64,000 nt of DNA from Paulownia fortunei (Eukaryota; Streptophyta; Magnoliopsida; Lamiales; Paulowniaceae). Positions 48,561 through 60,555 of this stretch are shown piece after piece (the stretch's first letter is position 1; each line of letters begins with the position of its first letter). A program made the translations under genes and the position numbers. The DNA lies in NCBI GenBank assembly GCA_019321725.1, contig CM033123.1, positions 938,960 through 1,002,959 on the forward strand, given 5' to 3'. The notes under the pieces were generated by a model. It was not told the origin of the DNA, did no database searches, and was given only the letters and a program-made list of their open reading frames with translations.

Positions 48561-51500
48561 TAAATATTTTTAATTATGTTTATGTCAATCATCATAATCG
48601 TTAACTCAATATCACATTTATAATATATCTATAAAATTAAATAGAACGCCCACTCTATAAAATTAAATAGTACGTTCACTCTTATTGCAAATATATCATA
48701 TTCTTAAATTTTAATATTATTAATTTTATATTTAATTGAGAAGAAATTTATTTCATATCAAATAAAAATACATAATTCATGATTTATAAATAGGGGTAAA
48801 TTCTTCTCCCCTTAAATATCTTTTTAATAACAAAATTATGATATATTTTAAATTTCTTGAGGTCTACCATTATTTTTTTATAATTTTTCTCTTTTGCTTC
48901 AAACTAGGCATTTTTGTGAGAATAAAGTATAGTATCATTGAACGAAGAAATTAAATTTGATGGGTTGTGCATTGCTCTCAACTACTTGCATAAGTGCATC
49001 TTGACCCCCTTGTTTTCGCACTCCCTCCTCAATATCGTTCTTATTTTTGTATTGTTTTTCACATATTTGTCGCATTAGAGTAAGTTCTATGTAATAGTCA
49101 CGAATTTTATCAAATACATTATTTTATTTTTTTTTAAAATCCAATACTAGAATACATCATTGTTATATTTTTTCACTTTTTTTTTTAAGGATAGTACATT
49201 CATCATCATTCATGTATATTTAAATTAATAAATATATTTAAATTGAGACGAAAATATTTCGCTCCTTTAAAACAATAGAATTTCTCACTAGTCCAATGCT
49301 AATACTATTAATTTATCCCCTTCAAAATAGAAGATAATGTTGTATGACTAATAAAATATTGCTCAAAAACTTCATATAAGAATACATTCCTTCAACTAGT
49401 AAAACTCTAATTTTCATTTTTTTCTGTATTCATATTGGAATAATTGCATGTGTAGATGCAAGTGTCACCACAAGAATAATTATAGGTGTAAAGAATCTCC
49501 ATATTATAAGTAAAGCTTAATATATATGAGAATACGAGTAAAAAGTTGGTATATATTAAATTTTCGTATAATTTTATCTCCTCTTGATAAGAAATATAGA
49601 GAAAAATAAAAAAATACGACTCTATATGATTTAATAATTATAGATACATCGTATATCCTAATTCGTATATTTATGTACTATTTTGAGTACATTTAGCTAG
49701 ATTTAGAACTTTTTGAATAATAAATGAAAAAGTAAAATCATTCCCCTTCTCGTATTTGAAATCTAGGATCCAAAAATTGAGCCTTTCTGCTGTAAATCAG
49801 TGCTTGAGAGGGCAACTCATTTAAGATGTGTTCAAGCCCATTGGGCTATGAAAAGTTTCTAGTCTATTGGTCTAAGTTTGGGCTTTGTAGTATCTTTTAC
49901 ATCTACAAATCTTGAGGCTAGCCTGCGAAATATTTAATGAATACGTTTTGTCTCGGCCTATATTTTGTCAAAGCAGACCCATCTCTGTATTGTAAGATTT
50001 GGGCCAGCCTCAATATTGAGTACTAAATTTCTAATTAAAACTAGTTGAACTAATTCTTTTTTATTTTTTCATTTTTTGATTGTGAGATTTTGGGCTGCTT
50101 GTTTTTGACATTTTGTAAATCTTTTTTGACTGATGAATTCATTTACTTTTTTTTTTTTTAACATTTTATGAAAGTTATCTCACAAGAGTTTTAGTGCGTG
50201 TAGGTCATGAAATTTTTATTTTTTTCGACTACATCATTATTGATCACCAAATTTAGGTAAATATCAATTAACTATGTTTCAAGGTTCATTACCAAAACTA
50301 ATATAAAATTAAATATATATATTTTTTTTGTATGACTTGAAACCAAACCTCTAATATTATAACCTCTGAGAGTTGAGAACAAGACCCTTTGTCAATTTAA
50401 TTAGGCTTCATCCATGGAAATTTCTAATTACATGGTTTGATATGATTATTACAAATATAAAACTAGTACTTAATGAGGTATTAGTGGCAAATATGTGTCC
50501 AATCGCAAGTACTAAACAGAAGGTGGCACATGGGATAGACCAAATCTTTTGCATAATCTACGGACCGGAACAACGTGCACAAGACAAAGAAGCCAATGTT
50601 TTTGTCTTCCCACTAAGGAACTTTAAACTTTTAATTTATTTTTATTTAGTCAAAGGAAATCCACCTAATGTTTGTTTATTTTGAATTTTCTATTATAAAA
50701 GAATATTTTATCTTTTATCGACATTATCAATATATATTATAATAATAGTATATATTAATAAAATAAAATAAGAGATAAAATAATATTTTTAAATAGAGAA
50801 TCCAAAGTGCCTAATTTTAGACTTTGGACAAGTTTTGAACTAGTTTTCAGCTGGGCTAAAAAATCCTTTCTGAAAATAGATATTTGTTCTCAAATTATTA
50901 TTCTCACTTTTTTTTTTTACTGTAAATTATTAACTTGATAAGTCCTTTTACTCAAAATATATCGGCAACATAAAAAATTAAAAAAACTTTAAACGTATAA
51001 ATATAATGCATATGTACATTGTGAAAAAGACTTCAATCCCATCACTGTTAATTCTTTAATAGACTCGAAGTTATTAAAAAAAAAAGAGAGAGAGATTGCA
51101 AAATAAATATAAGTTGTTGAACTTTATCAAAATCTTTTTGTTATTTCCACTTTTGCCACTAGATATTCAACATTCAAAATTCAAACTGCAACGACTGGAA
51201 AACTAACGGATCCCCAATGCCATGTCCCACAACAAAAAGAAATAGTCATCAAAAGAAGGATAGTCCACTTCATGTTGACTCATTAATGAAACTTTTTTTT
51301 TTTTTTAAAAAAAAAGGTTAAATGGTATTTCATTCTTTTAAATTTTACTATTTTTATATTTTGTCGCTGAAAATTAACTTAAAAGTATTTTTTTCCTGTA
51401 AATAAGTTATTTTGAATTAGGTATTTTATTTTATAATATGTCACTTTGATTAAAGTTTGGGCTCCTACATGTTATGAATTACATAAAGTAATTTTGGCAA

Positions 51501-52022
51501 CAAGTAGCCTGTCTGACTTACAGTATCAATTACACTAATTAGAATATATTGAAAAATTCTAAGTATTTTGTGTTATATTTCGGACTAACATAATGTATCA
51601 TGAACAATAATTGAAATCAAATGCACTATTTAATATGTTTTTCATATAATAATTATGTTATAGTATTTTTTGGAAAAGAAAAACAAGATTAATATAAGTG
51701 GAAAGCTTTTGGAAACATAATAATTACACACACTATGCATTTTAATCAGCATAATTATAATCACTAATTCAAAGACGCTACGCCACCGCCCCCCACCCCC
51801 CCACCCCCACTACAAAAAAAAAAAAAAAAGGTCAAAAAAAAAGAAATGAATAAAAATAATTATTCTTGCTTATAGAACTACTTATTACAGCTTATTCTCA
51901 GCTGTCTTTCGCCCTCCAAAAACACCATTTTTCCTCTCCGCGTCTCCCACTTTCCTTTCGCTCTGCTTGTTCACACACACACACCCTGTATCTCTATATA
52001 CATATAGATTTCTCTCTCTTTC
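48561..52022. other. 3.5-kb AT-rich spacer upstream of COBL
   Basis: No coding sequence is recognised; the ORF at 50373-50684 has no features. The stretch contains long A/T tracts, including T14 next to A10 at about 51293-51316, and ends in the COBL promoter with the C-run cluster at 51788-51809. Confidence 0.5.
51788..51809 (-). other. Potential G-quadruplex (G runs on minus strand) upstream of COBL
   Basis: The plus strand reads G then C6-A-C7-A-C5, so the minus strand carries runs of 5, 7 and 6 G separated by single bases, enough for four stacked tracts. It lies about 330 bp upstream of the COBL start codon, with the G-rich strand on the template side. Confidence 0.5.
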
Positions 52023-52032
52023 TATATATATA
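52023..52032 (+). promoter_or_regulatory. Probable TATA box of the COBL gene
   Basis: TATATATATAG lies about 90 bp upstream of the ATG at 52120. A second TA-rich candidate lies near 51993-52005, so the exact start is uncertain. Confidence 0.45.
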
Positions 52033-52119
52033 GACTATAGCTTTCTTTACAAGCACATTTTCTCTCTCCTCATTCATTCTCATGCGTTTGAATTGAAACA
52101 CGCTTTGCATTCAGAGAAC

Positions 52120-55100
52120 ATGGCAGCCACTACCCTTTTCCTCTCCCTGTTTCTCCTCATTCTGGGCCAAGCCCAGGCCCAAACCCGGACCCCGGGCCAA
52201 GCCCCAGCACCAGCCTCCGACGCCTGCAACGGAATATTCCTCTCCTACACATATACAGACGGAAAAGTAGTACCCCCGATTCTCAAGTGGGATCCAGCCC
52301 GCCAGGCGTACCGCTTCGAGTCTTCATTCTCCATACTCAACAACGATTTAGAAGAGCTCAAATCTTGGCGCGTGTTCGTTGGGTTTCAACACGATGAGTA
52401 TTTGGTCTCTGCTTCCAATGCCGTGCTTGCTGATGGCAATTCAATTCCAGGGAGTGTGGGAAACGGGTCGGTTTTTGCAGGATACCCGAATCCGGATCTG
52501 AGAACAGGTATTGAGACGGCGGGGGACTTGACCCAGATGAGCGTTCGGGTGGGGTTGGTGGGAACCCAGTTTGGAGTCGGCCCGCCTGATGTGCCTATGC
52601 CAACGAATATTTCTTTGGTGAATGATGGGTGGGTTTGCCCCGAACCCACTATGCAAGGTCAGTGTGTGTGGCATTTTCATTTTTCTTTTTTGGAAATCAA
52701 TGGGTTTTGGGATTTGGAGACTTTGGTTAATTAGATTTATTCCAGTCTCCAGAGTGACTGAGTAAAGATTTGGTTTTTGAGAGTTCTTTTTATGTGTTTG
52801 TATTTGATCTTTTGTGCATTAAGAGTTCTAGAATTTGGAGAGTTTGGTGGATTGGATTGGTGTAGAATGATTAAAGATTCGTTTTTTCTTAGTTTTTTAG
52901 GATTTTATCAAATAATTAGGCCAAACCCTCTGTGCTAGGTGACGTTTGACCTTTGTTAATGAATAATCTGGAGGTTTTGAGGGTTTGCTTGGTGTGAGAA
53001 TGATTGAGATTTGATATTCTTTTGACTAGTTGGGTCTTCTCAGAATTTTTTGAATAAATAAGTGGGTAGTGTATAAAATTTGGCCAATTTAGCAAATGAA
53101 AACTGAAATTACAAAAAAGAAAAAGGAAGTGAAAATTCAGGAACAATGGAGAAAGATTTGAAGTTTATATTGTTCATTATGCTGATTCTGATGTATGTAG
53201 AAATGAAAAATGTTATGTACTGTAGTTAACAGTTGTAACATGATTGACATACTTTCAAGCGTGATATGATGACATTTGCATTGTTGATGGGGACACAGAT
53301 TTTTCCTTCCTTTTGTTTCTTTATTTGTGCTATACAATCCAGTTTGACTGTTGAGCAATCAAAGGCGTGAAATATGGAGAGGTGGAATTTTCATTGACTT
53401 TTATGAGTTGGTGCGATATCATGAAAAGGTTGTTTAATCGAGTTTTTGTTTTACCCTGTTATATAGTTTTGCTGTGCTGAGGTTTGGTTTTGAATTTTTT
53501 ATTGCTTTCGAGGTTTTCTATTTGCCAACTTCATATGTTTCTTTAGCATGATATTGACACTGCGGTATGTTCCTTACCAAAGAAAATAGAACATTGGTGT
53601 GTTTAGTGGTGCCATTGGAACAAATTCTTCAGCTACTTGCATCTTTAAATTGGGTGAAATTCAAATGTTATTGGAGCATTCTGAGATGTTGAAATGAGCA
53701 ACTCAAGTTGCTGCTTATGTTTTTTTCAGGGAATAGGTCAATGCAAGTATGTTGCACTAGAGACCCAAAGTTCAAGTCCAATGTTACCTTGGGTGAAGAA
53801 TTTTTACCACGCCAAAATGGTGATCTGACCATAATGTATGATGTGATCAGAACATATGAATCCAATTATTGGGCACAGGTTATGATTGAAAATCACAATC
53901 CCCTTGGGCGACTTGATAACTGGCAGTTGAGCTGGGATTGGATGGAAGATGAGTTTATTTTTGCCATGAAAGGAGCCTATCCCTCTGTGGTGGATACATC
54001 AGCATGTGTTTTTGGCAAACAGGGCCAGTATTATCAGAATCTCGACTTTTCCACCGCCTTGAATTGTGATAGACGGCCAACCATAGTGGACCTGCCTTTA
54101 GCCAAAACCAATGACACAAACCTGGGGATGATACCATTTTGCTGTCGGAATGGGACAATCTTGCCACCTGCAATGGACCCAAGCAAGTCAAAATCAGCAT
54201 TCCAGATCAATGTTTTCAAGATGCCACCGAATCTCAACCGTTCTGATCTTACTCCACCACAGAATTGGGGAATCAGCGGCAGAATCAACCCAGATTATAA
54301 ATGTGGACCGCCTGTCCGAGTGAGTCCCAGCCAATTCCCTGACCCAAGTGGCTTGTTGCCTGATTCAGCTTCAATTGCAAGCTGGCAAGTGGTTTGCAAT
54401 ATTACACAACCAAAGGGAGCAAGCCCTCGATGCTGCGTATCGTTTTCTGCCTACTACAATGAATCCATCATCCCATGTCAAACTTGTGCTTGTGGTTGTC
54501 CTGCTAATACTGATCGCACGTGTAGCAGTACAGCCCCAGCTCTCTTTCTTCCATCTCAGGCTCTCCTGTTTCCATTCGATAATCGTACTACATTGGCCCG
54601 AGCATGGGCTGACCTTCACCATTTTCCGGTGCCACACCCACTGCCCTGTGGTGATAACTGTGGCGTTAGCATCAATTGGCATTTGTTCACTGACTACAGA
54701 GGCGGATGGTCTGCAAGAATCACAATCTTCAACTGGGATGAATTTTCTTTTGCTGATTGGTTTACTGCGGTGGAGTTGGACAAAGCAGCACCTGGTTTTG
54801 AAGCAGTGTACTCTTTCAATGGAAGTGCACTAAATGATGTGAACAATACCATTTTCATGCAGGGTCTTCTGGGATTGAACTATCTGGTGGCAGAGACAGA
54901 TGGAGCCAATCCCCAGAAGGATCCGAGAGTCCCCGGAAAGCAACAGTCCGTGATCTCATTCACAAAGAAGTTGACTCCCGGAATCAATATCCCCGGTGGT
55001 GATGGATTTCCAACAAAAGTTTACTTCAATGGGGATGAGTGCTCACTGCCTAAAGTACTTCCAACAAGCAATTCTGATAGATTGGGCTCGTCTTTTTTCT

Positions 55101-55147
55101 TGTCTTTCGTTCTGCTTCTTGTGGTTTTCGTCTCCATGCAACAATAG
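52120..55147 (+). CDS. COBL7: COBRA-like GPI-anchored cell-wall protein, COBL7/COBL8 type, 651 aa, two exons
   Basis: Exons are 52120-52657 and 53730-55147, in phase (MQ|GNRSMQ). The start is the ATG followed by a clear signal peptide ([20 protein letters not shown], 1-20); upstream codons of the open frame are leader. An N-terminal extension (about 30-180) precedes the COBRA region, which marks the COBL7-11 subgroup. The CCVS motif is at about 414-417, within a Cys-rich stretch ([20 protein letters not shown]). Several N-glycosylation sequons are present, and a hydrophobic tail ([16 protein letters not shown]) after a small-residue region fits GPI attachment. COBL proteins act at the outer plasma membrane in cellulose deposition and oriented expansion. 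It neighbours an ARR1/2 gene, as COBL7 neighbours ARR2 in Arabidopsis. Whether COBL7 or COBL8 is the true orthologue is not decided. Confidence 0.92.
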
Positions 55148-56294
55148 CGAACGGATGAGGCATGAATGCTTGAATACATGACTGCTTATTCGTTCATTCT
55201 TTTGGTTATTTGATCAAAATCATTGTTCCTCTCTGAGGAACTTTTAAACTGAGAAGTTTGGGGGGCATATTTTGGTACTGAAATCAGGCTGTTGATGATC
55301 GGTTTAGAAGAATATCAACGTTGGCATTTGTAATATATACACATGTTAGTTTCACATACTCTTTTAAGTTTTACGAGTTTGATTCCTTTAGGTGCACATG
55401 TTCATTTTTTCAAAATATTGTGGTGAATATCTCTACTAAATTGTCATCGCAAGAATGAGTAAATGGAAAGCAAAACAAGGTTTACATGGGTTTTTCACAT
55501 GAACAACGTTATCCTGTTCCATGAAACTAAAGAAAGTGGCAAATATTTTTTTCTCACTATTTCCCGCGTCTTAAAAGCGTTTTGCCGCACTACTAAAATA
55601 CTAACACTTTGGCATTCATTAGATTCAAACATTTGGCTAAATGTACTGATCTAATCTTGCTTGCTTGTACAGCAGCAAAGCCACATCTAATTTTGATAAA
55701 GCACAATTGAGCATTATATAAGCAGGGGTACAAGTACAACAGCTAACGCCTACTGATGAAAACTTGAAGAATAACGAGATTTGCATTATTTAAAAATCAA
55801 ATCAATCTGTCCATATCCGGGGAAAATATTATACTTATTTGAATTAGAGAAGGCTCAAAAGTTTGCAGATGGCTGAGCAAGTTTATCCCACACCTAAAGT
55901 AGACGAGATCTCAATATCAGGAAATTTCCACCAAACTCCCTGGAACAATGTTCATACTACAATCACCTTCAGCTAAAGCAATCAAAATTTGGCACAGTAT
56001 GCTTTGCATATCATGCAGCAGTATCATGCACATTTCTCCTTCATCTTCAATCACAGATGATCCACCTGATCGAATCTTGTGTTCTGTGTTTCTGATTTCG
56101 AAAGAAAGAAGCCCGGCAACCTATTCACACTAGAATAATAAAGCAAAAAAAGTACCAAGATCCTACTTCCGGAAGCATTGGAGAGCGGAAAAAAGAATTC
56201 CAGCCCTTGATCACAAGATGTCAATTTCAGCTGTAAACTGCAACTATGTACACACTAAGCTACAGCAATGTGGCATGTTACACAGTGTGGCATG
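55148..56294. other. Convergent spacer between COBL and ARR 3' ends
   Basis: Both neighbouring genes end here, so the 1.1 kb holds their 3' untranslated regions. Short ORFs have no features. A small duplication CAGTGTGGCATGTTACACAG / CAATGTGGCATGTTACACAG lies right at the ARR stop (about 56264-56302). Confidence 0.55.
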
Positions 56295-59200
56295 TTACAC
56301 AGGAAGATTATCCATATGGTAACCATCAAAGCCAAACTCACTTTCAACAGGTCCTATGCCGCCTTGCTGCTGCAGTGAAGAAAACTAGTATTAGAGAAGG
56401 AATTTGGTCGTTTCCCCAACCACATTAGGAATTTTGATGTAAGTTGAGAAGGTCAGAAGTAATGAAGCTAACCTGTTTGAGAAGTGCAGTCATGAGGTCC
56501 TCCTGGCCAAAGTGTTCAGGAAAGAGGCCATTCTGGAAGCCCATATCAGGCAGCCTTTCAGCCTTAATCCTTAATGGATTGTCAGCTACAGATGAGTTAA
56601 GCTGCTGACCAATGCTTGGGGAGTTGCCAAGTCCCTCTGCAACTGAGAAGGCTGCCTTATTAACAGATGGAATCCTGGTTTGTCCACTCTTCTGGTTAGA
56701 AGAAAAGCGTTGCTGAATCAAAACTGATGGTGAAACATCCAGGCCTCCTTGCACATTTGAAAGTTGGGGAGCTTCAAAGGTTGACCCAACATTTTGCAAA
56801 CGCCAATCCTGGGTTCTATTTTGATTTAGATCATTGAAAACATCATAATTAGGAACAAAACCTCTAGATCCTTTCATCTCTGAGTTAACTTCATCTTGAA
56901 GCTTAGAAGTGAGACTAGACATTCCTGAATTATTCACAGGTGAAAAGCTATTCCCCGGAAACTCTGTGCTCTGACTCGAGAAATCTACAACAGTAGATGG
57001 CTGGGAAACAGAAGTATATGGTGATCCACGAACATTGTCAATTCCATTCCGGCCCAAGACAGCACTAGGAATCGCCTGTGACAAAACAGGTTGACCTACA
57101 GATGATGGAATATTTGAGACATGGCTTCCATTGATTTCATTTAAAATTTGAGTCCTTGATTGCGGTTGAACCATCTGTATCAGTAATGAGTTGCTTTGGC
57201 TTGCCTGTGAGTGGACATGCATATTCATGTTACCAAAGGACTGCGCAGATTGGTGCAAAGTGGCCAGCTGCTTTGAATCCATACTTGTTGGGATCCCATG
57301 GAGTAAGTTCACTTGCTTACTGTTATTGTTTTGTTGTTGCTGCCCCTCCACAAACCTTAACTTTGGATTTTCAAAGCTGAAAATATTTCTTTGATCAACA
57401 AGAGGTAAATGTATGGCAGACTTGGTAGTAGCCCTACCAAGTGCAGCCGCCTGGATTGTAGCAAGACTTTGGGGTGGGAGTTGACCGGAAGCTGCAAGAG
57501 CTTGAAGATCAACGCCATTGAGTGAAGGCATTGGCCCAAATGGCACATCTGGGGGTCCCATAAAAGAGTTACCAAGCCCATTCTGGTGCTGTGACACACC
57601 ACTTAGCCTTCTAAGATATAGGCGATACTTCTGAAAAAATTAGTTGCTTAAAGTTAACTTTCAAAGGAAGTGGATCACACATGCATACACAAAATTACTT
57701 AAAGGAATACATAGTTCAGTTCATATTGTCAATCGAGCATGGTTCGCCAGCATATTAACTTATGAACACAAAAATAACAATTACAAGTGTCCAACCTGAA
57801 GATGGCTTGCAACATTCTCCCTTGTAAGGCCAGGAACATTCATTAATTCCAGGATTTTCTTAGGAACGGCCTCTGCAATAATGCATAGAGTTGGAAAGTA
57901 ATGATTACAAGTATGTGACAGCAAAATCAAGCATGTGAAGAAATTCAATAATTTCAGAATTTTCTAAATAGCACCATTTCCATTTTAAATGCAAAGTTCA
58001 GACACAACTAGACACATATCTGTCAGCAGAATTAACACACATTGGCCAATAAGCAAAAAGTAACCCATTATAACAGAATTGAGTGATGATTTGTCTCTAT
58101 TGATATACTAAATGTAAAATATGAATAGTGATTAATAAAAGGCAATACCTCTGAGGCAATAAAATGATCTAACTTGGATTTTCTGGTTATCTTGATTTAG
58201 ACAGCATGTAATTAAGTACTCAAATCAGCATCTAAATGGATCTTCAAGAGATAACAGCTATTGCTAGGCCTTAAGAGGTTCTCCTAAATGGATCGACTCA
58301 ATCGGCAGCAACAAATAGGAAGAAATAAAATGAATTCATTGGGTTTTTTAGGTATATTTGTTTGCAATCTTCTTTGTTTATTATATTAGACCGATGTTTT
58401 AGTACCAGATAAGAGCTTTATTAAGTGGGCTTTCAGGTAAGGACATAGCTGCTAAGGGGTTGCTTCTAAAGATTGAAGTTTAATGAAGGTGAAAGTTTAT
58501 TTCAGAATAGTCAAGACACCAACATTTTTTTCCAAATGTTCTCAACAAACAAGCCACTTTCAGGTATGCTCAAGTTTTAAACACTGTAGTTTCCATCCCA
58601 AGATCATTCCCCCATAGCACCAGACTTCCACAGGAAGCCCTTCTTGTACCCGACCACATAAGAAAGGAAAGAAAGCAAAAATATGATAAACCTTAAGAAA
58701 AGATGGGACTTTGCACAACCCACCAGAACATTACAAATATTCAAATTATGAAAGGTACCAAAAGTAAACAGATGTTAATGAAGCTGTGCAAAACAGATGG
58801 AAAACAAGATGAATGACGAAAGAACAAAGAAGGGACAAAGTTTCGTACTGTCTATTCCAAGTTGATTAACAGCAGTTACAAATTGCTGATGGAGCTCAAC
58901 TGACCAAACAACCCGTGGTTTTTTCAATGTAGATGTATCATCCCTTTCTTCTGCTTCATCTTCCTCATCCTTCCTTTTCTTGGAATGTTTCCAATTTCCT
59001 TCATTAGCTGAAGAGGAATAATCTACATCTTCAGGAGGTTGTGGATGCCGTTCCCCATCGTCCACACTTCCTGACTGTTCAAAATCCTTTTCCTTCCACT
59101 CATGCTTCTTTTTGCGAACCACATGCTGCCATATGTTCTTCAATGCCTCCATGCGAACTGGTTTTATAAGATAGTCACAAGCACCGTGGGTAACACCCTT

Positions 59201-60117
59201 CATCACAACATTTTTGCTATCATCCGCTGACATCACTAAAAACCACAACACCAGGCATCAGAAAATACTTAGGTTAAATGTAACTTATTATTGCTAATTA
59301 TAAGTAGAAACAAAATCAAGAAGAATAGAAAAGAATAATACTGACTGATAACTGGCAGATCCATCTCAAGTCCAATATGCTCTAGAAGTTTAAAACCATC
59401 CATGTCAGGCATGTGTACATCGCTTATAACAATGTCATAGCCATTTCTGTTATCCCTAAGAAACTTCAATGCTACCTCTGCTCGATTGCATGTCGTCACT
59501 GAAAAAATGCCAAAAATAAATAGATTAATCACCTAACAAACTACTATGAAATTGCACATCTTAGTCCCATGATTAAACATACAAGCCTAACAGATGCACA
59601 AGATCTAAAGTCAACTATCTACTTTTCTAATTTCAAGAGTCCCTTCTCTCCCAAACACTGAAATCATAAACCCATATCACATGATTTCACAAAAACTCCT
59701 CCATATCTCCCCTAGTCAATCATACAATTATTACTCCAAAATGAAAATTCTCAAATTCTAAAAGCAAAAATATACCAAGTTCTGACATAAGATCTGTTAT
59801 GTATACATACACATGAAAACCCACAAAAACAAAAAAAAACCTCGACCTTTTAATAACATAATAAACTACAATAAAAAGAAGATAACCAGAAACAGCCAAT
59901 TGCTTATGAATAAAAGCTTTAGCACACGCATGTGTGTTGACATATTACCTTCATACAGACAATTTTTTAGCATCTTCTCCAAGATCCTTAAACAAGTGGG
60001 GTCATCATCTACAACAAGCACTCTCAGACCCGCCGGAAACTGGTCTGAAACTCCATCACCGGACTTCCATGAACCATTTGAACATGTGTACGACAGGGGT
60101 TTCACTCCAAGATCCAT
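56295..60117 (-). CDS. ARR2: Type-B response regulator, ARR1/ARR2 type, 672 aa, six exons
   Basis: Exons on the minus strand are 60117-59949, 59498-59346, 59235-58849, 57872-57796, 57630-56473 and 56369-56295; phases close at 2019 nt. The receiver domain (about 31-145) has the acidic pair in VLVVDDDP (37-39), phospho-acceptor D83 in [11 protein letters not shown] and K132 in YLIKPVR. An acidic linker and a basic patch (KHSKKRKDE) follow, then the GARP/Myb-like B motif (about 212-271, [14 protein letters not shown] to [12 protein letters not shown]). A Gln/Asn/Ser-rich activation region ends in [13 protein letters not shown], the ARR1/ARR2-type tail. It is phosphorylated by AHP proteins in the cytokinin phosphorelay and activates type-A ARR genes in the nucleus. 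ARR1 and ARR2 are recent paralogues, so the symbol stands for the pair. Confidence 0.94.
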
Positions 60118-60381
60118 TTTTTTCTTCAAAATTCACCAAATTAACTAAATATTTGCATGCAAACCACAAAACCCAGATGGGAAATATTTTAAAAATCACA
60201 TATTCTGAACTTATTTGTATCAGAATTTATATGCAGGCCTTGAAAATCCAATAAACCATGGGATACTCATACAATCAAGTAGGAAAATGGGTGGATTCCA
60301 ATATTGAACTTTAATTTTTTTTCTTATAGGGGTTTTAGGTAGGAAGAGAAAAAGGGAAGAAGAGGAAGAAAATTTTCTGCT

Positions 60382-60388
60382 TTATATA
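60382..60388 (-). promoter_or_regulatory. TATA box of the ARR gene
   Basis: Minus-strand CGTATATAAAG lies about 270 bp upstream of the ATG, placing transcription start near 60350. Confidence 0.6.
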
Positions 60389-60531
60389 CGTGTGTGTGCG
60401 TACATATGAGTTTGAAGACATTGAGGGTTGTATTTGTGTGCTCTTCTTCAAGTTGAAGTTCTTTTTCTTCCTTGTGAATTGTTTATTGGGATTAATAATT
60501 TTTGTAGGTTTTTCTTTTTTCGTTTTTTTTT

Positions 60532-60555
60532 GGGGGGGTGGGGGGTGGGGGGTGG
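60532..60555 (+). other. Potential G-quadruplex upstream of the ARR gene
   Basis: The plus strand reads G7-T-G6-T-G6-T-G2, which can supply four or more G3 tracts with one-base loops. It lies about 150 bp upstream of the predicted ARR TATA box, with the G-rich strand on the template side of that minus-strand gene. Confidence 0.55.
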
